Translations under genes and position numbers: made by a program
Source of the DNA: Ectobacillus antri
GTDB lineage: Bacteria; Bacillota; Bacilli; Bacillales; Bacillaceae_G
Length of the DNA stretch: 64,000 nucleotides
Assembly (NCBI RefSeq): GCF_003852715.1
Contig: NZ_RIAV01000016.1
Span: forward strand, 1-64,000
Reading direction: 5' to 3'
Notes under the pieces: model-generated
Seen by the model: the letters and a program-made list of their open reading frames with translations, nothing else
Database searches by the model: none
What the model was told of the DNA's origin: nothing
Part shown: positions 43,659-51,824 of the stretch, piece after piece
Position numbering within the stretch: the stretch's first letter is position 1
Layout: every line of letters begins with the position of its first letter

Positions 43659-44858
43659 TTAACTCACCCTTTGATCACGCGGCAACAGCCACGACAAAAT
43701 ACCAAGAAGCGGCAAAAAGCTGCAGCATAGCATAATAAATCGAAGACTATATACATCTGCCAATTTCCCTAGTGCCACTGCGCCGAGCGCACCCATCCCG
43801 AACGCAAGACCGACAATTAAACCGGACACCATTCCTACCTTACCGGGTAAAAGCTCTTGCGCATATACAACAGTTACACTAAAGCTGCTTGACATAATGA
43901 ATCCAATGGCGATAAATAATGGAATGACCCATCCAAGCGACACATGCGGCAGCAATAGGGCAAGTGGTGCCGAACCAATCATAGAAAGCCAAATCACATT
44001 CTTCTTTCCAAATCGGTCAGCAAGTGGTCCCCCAAAAAACGTACCAACTACACCCGCAATCATAAATGCAAATACATAATACTGTGCCTGTTCAATCGTC
44101 AGCTTATAATGCTCAATCAAATAAAACTGATAAAAATTACCAATACCAGCGCTGTACCAAGAACGTGCAAATACAAGAAAGATAAGTAGAATCATAGCAA
44201 ACTTAACTTCTTTACTCACTTTTTCTGCGGTTTGGGATGCTTTCTTTTTGACACGCTGCGCTCCTGCCAAAAGCTCTCGCCTATACCACGTCGATACATA
44301 CAAAAGAAGTACAATGCCAATCGCAGCGAGTGCCGTAAAAGAAAGGGCACCGCGCTGTCCAAATGGGACAAACACAAGCACTGTAAAAATCGGCGCCAGC
44401 GCATTTCCCGTATTGCCACCGACCTGATAAATCGCTTGTGCCAAACCGCGCTTCGCTCCCGCCGCCATATAAGCAACGCGCGCACCTTCAGGATGAAAGA
44501 CAGCCGAACCGAGCCCAACGAACAGCACCGAAAGCAAAACAATGTAAAAATTCGGCGCAAAGGCCAAACCAACCATCCCGAGCATGCTGGCAAACATACC
44601 GAGCGGCAACAAATAAGGGGCTGGCTTTTTATCCGTATAAAATCCAAAAACTGGCTGCATAATGGACGATGTCATATTGAGTGCAAACGCAATCCATCCC
44701 ACCTGCATATACGATAAATTCATCTCTCGTTCCAAAATAGGAAAAATCGCTGGAACCACTGCCTGCATCGAATCGTTTAAAAAATGTCCACAGCTGATGG
44801 CAAATAAAATACGATACATCGTTGCAGCTGGCAAGACCTGTTGTTTTGCAGCCTCCAT
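43659..44858 (-). CDS. MFS transporter, fosmidomycin-resistance (Fsr) type
   Basis: The 399-residue MFS protein has about 12 spans. CGHFLNDSMQAVVPAIFPIL at its start is the hallmark of the Fsr/YfnC group. A central basic loop (VKKKASQTAEKVSKE) separates the two halves. Likely an efflux carrier; the substrate is unknown. Confidence 0.88.
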   Translation of the reverse strand: MEAAKQQVLPAATMYRILFAISCGHFLNDSMQAVVPAIFPILEREMNLSYMQVGWIAFALNMTSSIMQPVFGFYTDKKPAPYLLPLGMFASMLGMVGLAFAPNFYIVLLSVLFVGLGSAVFHPEGARVAYMAAGAKRGLAQAIYQVGGNTGNALAPIFTVLVFVPFGQRGALSFTALAAIGIVLLLYVSTWYRRELLAGAQRVKKKASQTAEKVSKEVKFAMILLIFLVFARSWYSAGIGNFYQFYLIEHYKLTIEQAQYYVFAFMIAGVVGTFFGGPLADRFGKKNVIWLSMIGSAPLALLLPHVSLGWVIPLFIAIGFIMSSSFSVTVVYAQELLPGKVGMVSGLIVGLAFGMGALGAVALGKLADVYSLRFIMLCCSFLPLLGILSWLLPRDQRVS

Positions 44859-44946
44859 ATCAAACTCCCCTCTCCCCTTACGTACATCGTAACGAGTTTC
44901 ATTGTATACCTTATTGTCATACTTTTCTATCTAAAATGCTACACTG

Positions 44947-45864
44947 TTAGAATAAATTCATGCTCAAATAACGCTCACCTGTATCAGGTGCCATACATAG
45001 TACGCGCTTGCCTTCTCCCAAACGTTTCGCCACCTCCACAGCAGCAAATACAGATGCACCTGACGAAGGCCCCACTAAAATCCCTTCTTCACGCGCAAGA
45101 CGGCGCATCATAGTAAGCGCATCTTCATCCTCAATTCGCATAATTTCATCGTACACCTTTTGATTTAAAATCGCCGGAATAAAACCAGGACTCGTTCCAA
45201 CAAGCTTATGTGGACCAGGCTGTCCCCCTGATAACACCGGTGAACCAGCCGGCTCGACAACAGCAATATGGAGATGTGGTAAATGCGCACGAAGCACCTC
45301 TCCTGTACCCGTAATCGTCCCCCCTGTACCAGCTGTTGCCACAAACGCATCGAGAACCCCATCCATTTGTTCTAAAATTTCAAGCGCTGTCGTATTGCGG
45401 TGTGCATCTGGGTTCGCTTTGTTTTCAAATTGCTGCGGAATAAAGCTGCCCGGCATTTCATCATGAAGCGCAAGTGCCTTTTTAATAGCTCCAGGCATCC
45501 GCTCTGCCGCTGGCGTTAAGACAACCTCCGCTCCGTATGCCTTCAGCAAGTTAATCCGTTCCTTTGACATGTTATCCGGCATCACAAGAATGGCACGATA
45601 CCCTTTAGCCGCAGCGGTCATCGCCAAACCGATCCCTGTATTGCCGCTCGTCGGCTCAATAATTGTATCACCGGGACGAATTTTCCCTTCCTCCTCCGCC
45701 CTTGCGAGTAAGTTATACGCCGCACGATCCTTCACGCTGCGAGACGGATTGAACATTTCAAGCTTTACAAACACCTCTGCTGCTCCCTCTGGTACAACAC
45801 GAGCAAGCTTGACCACAGGAGTGTTTCCAATTAGTTGTGTAATATTCTCATAAATACGCATCAT
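44947..45864 (-). CDS. cysteine synthase (O-acetylserine sulfhydrylase)
   Basis: This 305-residue PLP enzyme of the CysK/CysM family has the lysine in PSRSVKDRAAYNL, the substrate loop PTSGNTGIGLA and the phosphate-binding GTGGTITGTGE. It makes cysteine from O-acetylserine and sulfide. Whether it is CysK, CysM or a specialised paralogue cannot be decided here. Promoter TTGAAA-N16-TATAGT lies just upstream. Confidence 0.9.
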   Translation of the reverse strand: MMRIYENITQLIGNTPVVKLARVVPEGAAEVFVKLEMFNPSRSVKDRAAYNLLARAEEEGKIRPGDTIIEPTSGNTGIGLAMTAAAKGYRAILVMPDNMSKERINLLKAYGAEVVLTPAAERMPGAIKKALALHDEMPGSFIPQQFENKANPDAHRNTTALEILEQMDGVLDAFVATAGTGGTITGTGEVLRAHLPHLHIAVVEPAGSPVLSGGQPGPHKLVGTSPGFIPAILNQKVYDEIMRIEDEDALTMMRRLAREEGILVGPSSGASVFAAVEVAKRLGEGKRVLCMAPDTGERYLSMNLF

Positions 45865-45882
45865 TTTCTCTCCTCTTTACAC

Positions 45883-45910
45883 ACTATATAAGTCTACAGA
45901 GTTTTTTCAA
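45883..45910 (-). promoter_or_regulatory. promoter of the cysteine synthase gene
   Basis: TTGAAA (45910-45905), a 16-base spacer and TATAGT (45888-45883) precede the AGAGGAG ribosome site. I see nothing else in the remaining gap up to 46145. Confidence 0.6.
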
Positions 45911-46145
45911 CATAGAAACAGAAAGAAAATCACAGCGCCAGAACGCCTCGCTACGTGTATATGTTCTTACTTGACACGCGTATCTCTTAGGCACTGACCG
46001 CAACCATACATTGCCCGTTCTTCTTTCCCACCCCAAAAAAGAATGTCGGTTTTTCTAGTTGTACTTATATAGAAAATTCTTGCAAATAACGTACCATTGA
46101 TATGATAGCACGTCAATTTTTAAGACAAGGGGAGACAGATCCCAT

Positions 46146-46188
46146 AAAAAAAGCAAGCGCATCATTTTCAAGCGCCTGCTTTTTTTAG
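46146..46188. terminator. terminator of the MFS gene
   Basis: AAAAAAAGCAAGCGC...GCGCCTGCTTTTTTT overlaps the end of the MFS gene at 46168, with A and T runs on both sides. Confidence 0.8.
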
Positions 46189-47349
46189 TTGTTGCTGTCT
46201 TTGCCATATAATTGTGATCATCAATGTTGCTAACAATAAGACGAACCCAAGCATGAACGGAACCATTATATTTACATCATATAGTACACCTGCTAAGGTA
46301 GGACCGAGCACATTCCCAATGCTCATATAGGCATTATTCATACCCATCGCAAAGCCTTGCTCGTTACCCGCAAGTTTGGAGATCAATGTATTTAAGACCG
46401 GACGAAGAATGGATGTTGCTAAGAAGATTAACAGCGTAATGCCAAAGAATATCGCATAACCCTTTGCAAATAAAGACAGTAAGAATCCAAGCGCCGCTAC
46501 AGCAATAAAAATATTCAGCACCCTCGCCTCACCAAACTTATTCACAACTCGCTCCACCACAAAAATTTGCACCACTACACTAATGATACCAGTAGCTGTA
46601 ATCATCACTGCGATCTGCTGCGGCGTTGCACCAAACTGATTTGCAACAAACAAGCCTAATACAGATTCATACGCCATAAGACCAAAGCTCATTACGAGGG
46701 TGATGACTAAAGGAATGAAAAACGGCATATGAACAGAACGAGCTAATTTTGTAAGCATTGGCTCATCTTTTGGCATTTCTGTCATATGCGGACGCTCGCT
46801 TTCTTTTAACCATACAACAGAAAAGATAACCGCAAGGAGTGAAACAAGCGCTGAAACTAGAAGCGGCATTTTCAAGCCGTAATCAGCAAGAAATCCCCCA
46901 ATTCCCGGTCCTACTACAATGCCAAGCGACATCGCTGCCGACACATAGCCGTTCCCTTTCGCACGTTGCTCTAGCGTTGTAATATCTGCCACATAAGCAA
47001 AAATAGCTGGAATCAATAAAGCTGCTCCCATTCCGCCAATTACCCTTGATATATAGAGTACCCACACTGAGTTTGATAAATAAAAAATGAACATCGAAAG
47101 CGTTAAGCCTGCCAGTCCATAAATAATCATCTTTCTACGACCATACTGATCCGCCCATTTCCCTGCAAGCGGTGAAAATAAAAATTGCGCCCCTGCAAAA
47201 ATGGCGATCATTAATCCTGCAGCCGTTCCCCCCTGCCCAATCGATTCCAAATACGCAGGTAAAATGGGAATAATAATACCGAAACTCCCGATTGCGATAA
47301 ACATATTAATCATTAATATGATCATCTTTTTTCTTTGTTCTGCCGCCAT
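46168..47349 (-). CDS. MFS multidrug efflux transporter (NorA/Bmr/TetA-like)
   Basis: The 393-residue 12-14 span exporter has motif A (GKWADQYGRRKMIIYG) and antiporter motif C (GIVVGPGIGGFLAD). It resembles Bmr/NorA-type proton-driven drug exporters. A GGGGGCG site selects the ATG at 47349 (MAAEQRKK) over the frame opening at 47415. Confidence 0.88.
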   Translation of the reverse strand: MAAEQRKKMIILMINMFIAIGSFGIIIPILPAYLESIGQGGTAAGLMIAIFAGAQFLFSPLAGKWADQYGRRKMIIYGLAGLTLSMFIFYLSNSVWVLYISRVIGGMGAALLIPAIFAYVADITTLEQRAKGNGYVSAAMSLGIVVGPGIGGFLADYGLKMPLLVSALVSLLAVIFSVVWLKESERPHMTEMPKDEPMLTKLARSVHMPFFIPLVITLVMSFGLMAYESVLGLFVANQFGATPQQIAVMITATGIISVVVQIFVVERVVNKFGEARVLNIFIAVAALGFLLSLFAKGYAIFFGITLLIFLATSILRPVLNTLISKLAGNEQGFAMGMNNAYMSIGNVLGPTLAGVLYDVNIMVPFMLGFVLLLATLMITIIWQRQQQLKKAGA

Positions 47350-47537
47350 GTAATCGCCCCCGATCGAATTTTCTCTCAAAAATTTTATTATAGTAAGGCA
47401 CCTACATGAAGTCAATGAATAAATCTTGGCATAACGATATAATCATGATATAAACATAAGAAAAGGTCGGCTTTATAAAAGAAACATGATACACTGAAAA
47501 AATACATAGTAGAAACTATATGGAAGGGGAAATTTTC

Positions 47538-47924
47538 GTGCGCAATAGAGGCGCGGTCGTGGTTATTCGCAATAAAGAAGTTGCCTTAATCAAAAGAAAT
47601 CGAGGCGGCAAAGTTTATTATGTATTTCCGGGAGGCGGCATCGAGGAAGGAGAAACACCTAAGCAAGCTGCAAAGCGCGAAGCTTATGAAGAACTCGGTG
47701 TGCACGTCATTGTTGGCGACTTGTTAACTGTACTGCACGCGAACGGAAAACATTATTATTTTTATGCCCATATTGTATCAGGAACGTTTGGCACGGGTAC
47801 AGGAGAAGAATTCAGTATGCCGGAACGCGGTACATACGAACCGCTCTGGGTTCCACTAACGCAATTATCTACTCTTGATGTAAGACCAAAGCGAGTAGCT
47901 GACATGCTTATACGTAAGAAGTGA
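47538..47924 (+). CDS. NUDIX hydrolase
   Basis: The 128-residue protein has an intact Nudix box GGGIEEGETPKQAAKREAYE followed by ELGV. It hydrolyses a nucleoside-diphosphate-linked substrate that is not defined by sequence. I start at the GTG at 47538 (RNRGAVVVIRNKEVALIKR) because GGAAGGGG lies 8 bases upstream; the ATG at 47520 overlaps that site. Confidence 0.85.
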   Translation: MRNRGAVVVIRNKEVALIKRNRGGKVYYVFPGGGIEEGETPKQAAKREAYEELGVHVIVGDLLTVLHANGKHYYFYAHIVSGTFGTGTGEEFSMPERGTYEPLWVPLTQLSTLDVRPKRVADMLIRKK

Positions 47925-47950
47925 AGTCGGTCATCTCGACTTCACTTCTC
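47921..47950. terminator. bidirectional terminator
   Basis: The stem GAAGTGAAGTCG-GTCAT-CGACTTCACTTC lies between the convergent NUDIX and nucleotidyltransferase genes. Confidence 0.75.
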
Positions 47951-48695
47951 ATAGTCCCCTTAATTGTTCATCATGCATATCAATACCATGTAATTGTCCC
48001 CATTCTTTACATGCAAACCATAGTTCTCCTGCCGCTTCTGCTGTTTCCTCACAAAGTAGCTTACGCAACAGCTCTTCATAACGCACTGGTACATCAGGCA
48101 AACGAAAGCTATCATGCAGCATCGTTTTATTAGAAGGATATTGATGACGATTGGCCAGACCTACACTCATCACTGCCCAGTGCGCAATAGCCACACTTTG
48201 CTGTCTGCGTGACAAATCATCCTCACATAAAAACATCTTATACACATGCTCGTACATATCCGCCAGCGCATCACGTAGCAGCTCTTTAAAATCTGCCGCG
48301 GCCTCACCAATTTTCGCTTCCTTCCGCCAGAAATCATACAAATGGTGCGGGTCATACAGCACTTTGGCAGTATGTACCGCATCTCCTTTGATCGGCCACT
48401 CATAATCAATAAAGCGACCTTCATTTTCAATACGATCTACAGAATTGTAGCTAATTCCAACAAACATCTCTTTATAAAAAAACGCGTGCCAGCGATGATA
48501 GTTTTGTCCCTTAAGGACTACACGGAATTCGAGATCTGACTGCGGCTTGGCCAGCCCCTTTGCAGTTGATCCTTCCACTGCAATACTAATCAGCTCATCT
48601 TCATATGTATCTTTTAGTTTTTCTACAATCTCACTGATAATTTCCCAGCGCTCCTGTTCTGAAAAGCGCTTTGGCTCCCACAATTGCTTTTTCAT
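47949..48695 (-). CDS. kanamycin nucleotidyltransferase-like protein
   Basis: The 248-residue nucleotidyltransferase has the catalytic pattern VEGSTAKGLAKPQSDLEFRV (Gly-Ser, then Asp-x-Glu). The downstream layout resembles ANT(4')-type kanamycin nucleotidyltransferases: a VLYDP segment, a helical C-terminal domain, and EWGQLHGID close to the end, compared with EWAERHGY from memory. Those enzymes adenylylate aminoglycosides. Here the true substrate is unknown and resistance cannot be assumed. It overlaps a NUDIX remnant by ATGA. Confidence 0.7.
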   Translation of the reverse strand: MKKQLWEPKRFSEQERWEIISEIVEKLKDTYEDELISIAVEGSTAKGLAKPQSDLEFRVVLKGQNYHRWHAFFYKEMFVGISYNSVDRIENEGRFIDYEWPIKGDAVHTAKVLYDPHHLYDFWRKEAKIGEAAADFKELLRDALADMYEHVYKMFLCEDDLSRRQQSVAIAHWAVMSVGLANRHQYPSNKTMLHDSFRLPDVPVRYEELLRKLLCEETAEAAGELWFACKEWGQLHGIDMHDEQLRGL

Positions 48696-48826
48696 GTCAC
48701 TTCCTCCTCTGTCACCTTCATGATATGTTGCAGTAAGAAGTGCCGATCTTCCTCAGGCTTTCCCTGTAATACCATAAGCAGCTTTCCTTCTTCATTTACA
48801 CATACTGCCGTTCCTATATAAATCAC
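48692..48826 (-). pseudogene. NUDIX hydrolase N-terminal remnant (44 codons)
   Basis: A GTG at 48826 behind AAAGGAG opens IYIGTAVCVNEEGKLLMVLQ then GKPEEDRHFL. This is the first strand-turn-strand of a NUDIX protein. The Nudix box is missing, and the frame ends at the nucleotidyltransferase start (ATGA overlap). I read it as an in-frame or near-frame deletion product that may still couple translation to the next gene. Confidence 0.55.
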
Positions 48827-48880
48827 CTTTCCATCTCCTTTACCTCACTTTTTATTTCGCTATTTGATTGAAAACTCCTT

Positions 48881-49333
48881 TTACAGCTTAAGCCAATGCG
48901 TCGTCTCTGGAAACTTTTCTGAGACTGAAAACCCGACAGAACGATACAACGCATCCGCTGCCGGGTTGTCCGTTCGAAGTGTCATATAAGCAAAATGCCC
49001 TTTGGCCATCTTCATCACCTCATGCAGCAATATCCGCGCCGCACCTTGTTTTCTATAGGCGCGCATCACATATAAGTGCCGGACTCGTCCTGCCTCTTCC
49101 TGAATATAAGGGTCTTGGTTTAATCCGCATACGCCAACGATATCTCCATCATGAGAAACAGCGAACAGCGCCTCTCCTTTTTTAGAAAACCTGTTCTTTC
49201 CAGATACATATTCCTCAGCTAAACGCCGCACAAACCGGTATCCTTCCTGCTCACTTTCTGCTACTAATGCTTGTAAAGCACTTGTTTCTAATTCATGTAG
49301 TTTGAATATTAAAAAAGTTAAACTCAAAACCAA
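48881..49333 (-). CDS. GNAT-family N-acetyltransferase
   Basis: The roughly 150-residue acetyltransferase has the acetyl-CoA motif RHLYVMRAYRKQGAARILLH and the late motif NPAADALYRSVGFS. The substrate is unknown. The start is a TTG at 49333 or 49327; the ribosome site is weak (GAGAGGG), so the exact N-terminus is unsure. Confidence 0.82.
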   Translation of the reverse strand: MVLSLTFLIFKLHELETSALQALVAESEQEGYRFVRRLAEEYVSGKNRFSKKGEALFAVSHDGDIVGVCGLNQDPYIQEEAGRVRHLYVMRAYRKQGAARILLHEVMKMAKGHFAYMTLRTDNPAADALYRSVGFSVSEKFPETTHWLKL

Positions 49334-49413
49334 TCCCTCTCTTTTACTTCTATTATATATTGACGAACTCCTTTGAAAAAAGGTTTAATGGTGATAAAGA
49401 AAGGAGCTAAAAC

Positions 49414-49656
49414 ATGACGAACTTTACAAACCGCTCGCCGTTTTTCTACGCGCGAATCTTCTTCGGTGTACTTGCGGCACTTTTTATTGTATTATTGGTG
49501 CTTGACAAAACCCCGGTTTCCTTTGCTTTATTCGCACTTGGTCTGATGGATATCATGAACGCAATGGATGCTTGGAAAGAGCAAAATCACAACAAAGCAA
49601 TGGGCACCGGTTTATTCGGAGCTGTATTTATCGGTCTAGGCTTTTATTTACTATAA
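49414..49656 (+). CDS. 80-residue membrane protein
   Basis: A small protein with about three hydrophobic segments (FYARIFFGVLAALFIVLLVL, FALFALGLMDIMN, GLFGAVFIGLGFYLL). I do not recognise the family. An AAAGGAG site precedes the ATG. The serine hydrolase gene starts 13 bases after its stop, so they are probably co-transcribed. Confidence 0.75.
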   Translation: MTNFTNRSPFFYARIFFGVLAALFIVLLVLDKTPVSFALFALGLMDIMNAMDAWKEQNHNKAMGTGLFGAVFIGLGFYLL

Positions 49657-49668
49657 GGGGGATAAGGC

Positions 49669-50661
49669 GTGGCATTCGATCGCCTTCTGTCATATACCAT
49701 TGATATCGGACAAAAGAATGGAGCCTCTGGTAGCGCACTTGCCATCCTACACCGCGACCATTTCACCTCCTATTACAGCGGGCATCATACGCATGATGCC
49801 GGAGCCCCTCCCATTCGGGAAAACTCACAATTTCACATTGCTTCTGCCCGTAAAAGCTATATCGGCTTCGCAGCTGCTTTAGCAGTATACGAACATAAAA
49901 TCCAATCTATAGATGATCCAGTATCTCGTTATCTACCCGATTGGGACAAAGATATACTTTCACACACTACCATTCGGCACTTGTTAACACATACACATGG
50001 CTTAAGCGAACATCCTGATGGCCATGTGTACCGCAAGTTTTCACCAGGTACACATTGGTCCTATGAAAACATCAATGTTGTTATGATTGCCGAAATTGTA
50101 AGGCGCACAATAGGACAAAGTGTCGGCGAATTGCTGCGTGAACGCGTGTTTAAACAACTTCATTTCAAAGAAACGCATTGGCTGACAGAACCAAACGAAT
50201 CTATGGTCTCTGTGATTACAGAAAACGGTTCAGACCTCCCTCTTGGTCTAGGCGATAATGGCGATGAAAAAAACTTATATGTTTCAGCTCGTGAGCTGAC
50301 CTATTGGGGATATCTTCATTTACGACGCGGTAATATCGGTGGCAATCAAATCATTCCGGAAGCTGTCTTTGATTTAGCCACCTCTCTACAAAGTCCAAAC
50401 CTATCTAACACAGCATTACCTGAAAACGGCTTCTTCTGGTATGTAAAGACCCGCGACACAGCCCTAAGTGAAATAGGCGCACTCGTACCAAGGGGTTCCT
50501 ACCAAATTTTAGGCGTAACAGGTCCCTTATTACTCGTGATTCCCGAGCATGATTTAGTAATCGCACGTATGTATAACAAACGCTATAACTACGGTGGCAA
50601 TCACTATTTACATTACCTGCGCGAGTTTGGAGATGAAGTGATGCGGTGCTTGCAAGCATAG
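49669..50661 (+). CDS. serine hydrolase of the beta-lactamase family
   Basis: The 330-residue protein has Ser59-Ala-Arg-Lys62 (SxxK) and Tyr132-Glu-Asn134 (YxN), like class C beta-lactamase-fold esterases and DD-peptidases. No signal peptide is visible. The start at 49669 is a GTG behind GGGGGAT. It is second in a two-gene operon with the small membrane protein. Confidence 0.82.
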   Translation: MAFDRLLSYTIDIGQKNGASGSALAILHRDHFTSYYSGHHTHDAGAPPIRENSQFHIASARKSYIGFAAALAVYEHKIQSIDDPVSRYLPDWDKDILSHTTIRHLLTHTHGLSEHPDGHVYRKFSPGTHWSYENINVVMIAEIVRRTIGQSVGELLRERVFKQLHFKETHWLTEPNESMVSVITENGSDLPLGLGDNGDEKNLYVSARELTYWGYLHLRRGNIGGNQIIPEAVFDLATSLQSPNLSNTALPENGFFWYVKTRDTALSEIGALVPRGSYQILGVTGPLLLVIPEHDLVIARMYNKRYNYGGNHYLHYLREFGDEVMRCLQA

Positions 50662-50734
50662 TACGAAACAATGCTTTGAAAATTTCCATCTGTACAACAT
50701 CTTACAAGCAGTAGTTTACTTAAATTGCTCGACG

Positions 50735-50763
50735 AAAAAAGCCTCGATTATAAATCGAGGCCC
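50735..50763 (-). terminator. terminator of the micropeptide operon
   Basis: On the minus strand GCCTCGATTTATAATCGAGGC is followed by TTTTTT. It ends the transcript of the five YrzI-like genes. Confidence 0.8.
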
Positions 50764-50800
50764 TCCATAATCAGCGGAAGAGACATCCCTCCCTCTCACG

Positions 50801-50854
50801 CTACGCGGAATCTTCCTCCACAAACCAGATCATTTCCTTTCTTCTCATCAACAT
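50801..50854 (-). CDS. 17-residue ORF at the end of the YrzI operon
   Basis: The ATG at 50854 is preceded by GGGAGAGG six bases upstream. The product is MLMRRKEMIWFVEEDSA. Its size and position next to yrzI-type genes recall additional tiny ORFs reported in the B. subtilis yrzI transcript (from memory). Expression is unproven. Confidence 0.4.
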   Translation of the reverse strand: MLMRRKEMIWFVEEDSA

Positions 50855-50889
50855 ATTCTTCCTCTCCCTTCCTTCATGATAAAACTGCT

Positions 50890-51012
50890 TTAGCAGTAGT
50901 ACGTTTGACGTTCTTTCACTTCTTCCATCATACTTTGTACACGCTCATCGTGACGCGCTTGCTTTAACGTTCTCTTTGATATAATCATAAACAACAACAG
51001 GTTGAGTGTCAT
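50890..51012 (-). CDS. YrzI-family small protein, copy 1 (40 aa)
   Basis: The product begins MTLNLLLFMIISKRTLKQAR and ends MMEEVKERQTYYC. It has a hydrophobic N-terminal third, a charged helical middle and the KERQ-x-YY end shared by all five copies. An AGGGAGGG ribosome site precedes it. It is the most divergent copy in the middle. YrzI proteins are tiny proteins of unknown function in Bacillus; toxicity on overexpression has been reported for B. subtilis YrzI as far as I recall. Confidence 0.7.
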   Translation of the reverse strand: MTLNLLLFMIISKRTLKQARHDERVQSMMEEVKERQTYYC

Positions 51013-51027
51013 ACAGAACCCTCCCTT

Positions 51028-51147
51028 CTACAGGTAATACGCTTGACGCTCCTTCACTTGTGCCATTAATTCCTTCACACGAAGATCATGTTCCTTCGCT
51101 GCACTTGGCTTCACTGTAATCGTAAACAGCAGTAAGTTTAATGTCAT
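51028..51147 (-). CDS. YrzI-family small protein, copy 2 (39 aa)
   Basis: The product begins MTLNLLLFTITVKPSAAKEH and ends KERQAYYL. It is nearly identical to copy 3 (same KPSAAKEHDL core), which points to recent tandem duplication. It has its own AGGAGGGA ribosome site and starts 17 bases after the stop of copy 3. Confidence 0.72.
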   Translation of the reverse strand: MTLNLLLFTITVKPSAAKEHDLRVKELMAQVKERQAYYL

Positions 51148-51163
51148 ACTACATCCCTCCTTT

Positions 51164-51283
51164 TTAACAATAATAAGTTTGACGTTCCTTTACTTCTTCC
51201 ATCAGTTCCTTAACGTGCAGATCATGTTCCTTCGCGGCACTTGGCTTCACTGTAATCGTGCATAATAGTAGGTTTAATGTCAT
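51164..51283 (-). CDS. YrzI-family small protein, copy 3 (39 aa)
   Basis: The product begins MTLNLLLCTITVKPSAAKEH and ends MEEVKERQTYYC. It has an AAAGGAGAAGG ribosome site. One cysteine replaces the Phe of copy 2 at position 8, and the last residue is Cys as in copies 1 and 5. Confidence 0.72.
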   Translation of the reverse strand: MTLNLLLCTITVKPSAAKEHDLHVKELMEEVKERQTYYC

Positions 51284-51298
51284 ACAAACCTTCTCCTT

Positions 51299-51430
51299 TT
51301 AGTGGTAATAGACTTGACGTTCTTTTACTTCGTTCATCATCTGTTTTACATGTATGTCGTGCTGTACTTGCGCTGTCGTTCGTTTCGACCTTGTAATTGT
51401 CACTGTAATGAGTAAGAGATTAAGTGTCAT
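51299..51430 (-). CDS. YrzI-family small protein, copy 4 (43 aa)
   Basis: The product begins MTLNLLLITVTITRSKRTTA and ends NEVKERQVYYH. It is the longest copy, with a four-residue insertion in the middle. An AAAGGAGGAA ribosome site precedes it. Confidence 0.72.
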   Translation of the reverse strand: MTLNLLLITVTITRSKRTTAQVQHDIHVKQMMNEVKERQVYYH

Positions 51431-51445
51431 ACAAATTCCTCCTTT

Positions 51446-51565
51446 CTAGCAATAATAAGCTTGACGTTCCTTCATTTCAGTCATCTTGTGCTGTACCTCT
51501 GCATCATGTGCTGTTTTTTGTTCTCGTTTTAATGTAACTGTGAACAAAATGAAATTGAGTACCAT
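51446..51565 (-). CDS. YrzI-family small protein, copy 5 (39 aa)
   Basis: The product begins MVLNFILFTVTLKREQKTAH and ends MKERQAYYC. It is the promoter-proximal copy, placed directly after the attenuator-like hairpins, with an AAAGGAGAG ribosome site. The N-terminus deviates slightly (VLNFIL instead of TLNLLL). Confidence 0.72.
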   Translation of the reverse strand: MVLNFILFTVTLKREQKTAHDAEVQHKMTEMKERQAYYC

Positions 51566-51597
51566 ACAAATCTCTCCTTTTCTCTAAAAAATCGCGC

Positions 51598-51670
51598 AAA
51601 AAAAACCGCAGGCATACGCATCCTACGGCAGGGCATAACAAAGCCGCAGGAAACTACTCGCACCTGCGGC
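51598..51670 (-). promoter_or_regulatory. attenuator-like hairpin pair upstream of the YrzI genes
   Basis: On the minus strand, hairpin 1 (51670-51643) pairs GCCGCAGG with CCTGCGGC. Hairpin 2 (51628-51606) pairs CCGTAGG with CCTGCGG and runs into eight T residues, a typical intrinsic terminator. The 5' arm of hairpin 1 is perfectly complementary (7 bases) to the 3' arm of hairpin 2, whereas hairpin 2 itself has a G-U pair. The two structures can thus be exchanged for an antiterminator. A perfect 13-base inverted repeat, CTAAAAAATCGCG (51584-51596) and CGCGATTTTTTAG (51690-51702), encloses the region. Confidence 0.6.
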
Positions 51671-51698
51671 TGAACGGTCTACATAAAAACGCGATTTT

Positions 51699-51782
51699 TT
51701 AGCGTACCATCCATTCGGTCGAATAGTTGTTTTCATATGCGATTGTAAACATCATTGCTTTGTTCATAACTAATTTCATCAT
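51699..51782 (-). CDS. 27-residue leader peptide ORF
   Basis: An AAAGGAGG site precedes overlapping ATG codons; the ATG at 51782 opens a 27-codon frame. It starts MMKLVMNKAMMFTIAYENNY and ends STEWMVR, with six methionines. Its stop codon lies in the outer inverted repeat of the attenuator-like structure. A competing ATG-AAA-TGA at 51787 overlaps its start. I infer a leader peptide, not a family member of YrzI. Expression is unproven. Confidence 0.5.
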   Translation of the reverse strand: MMKLVMNKAMMFTIAYENNYSTEWMVR

Positions 51783-51824
51783 TTCATTCGACCTCCTTTT
51801 TGGAATTTTTTTCTTACATTGCTA

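Noticed and set aside
43375-43660. c-di-AMP (ydaO) riboswitch upstream of the Ktr gene
   Set aside because: The gap is taken by a small ORF and is too short for that motif. No conserved core was seen.
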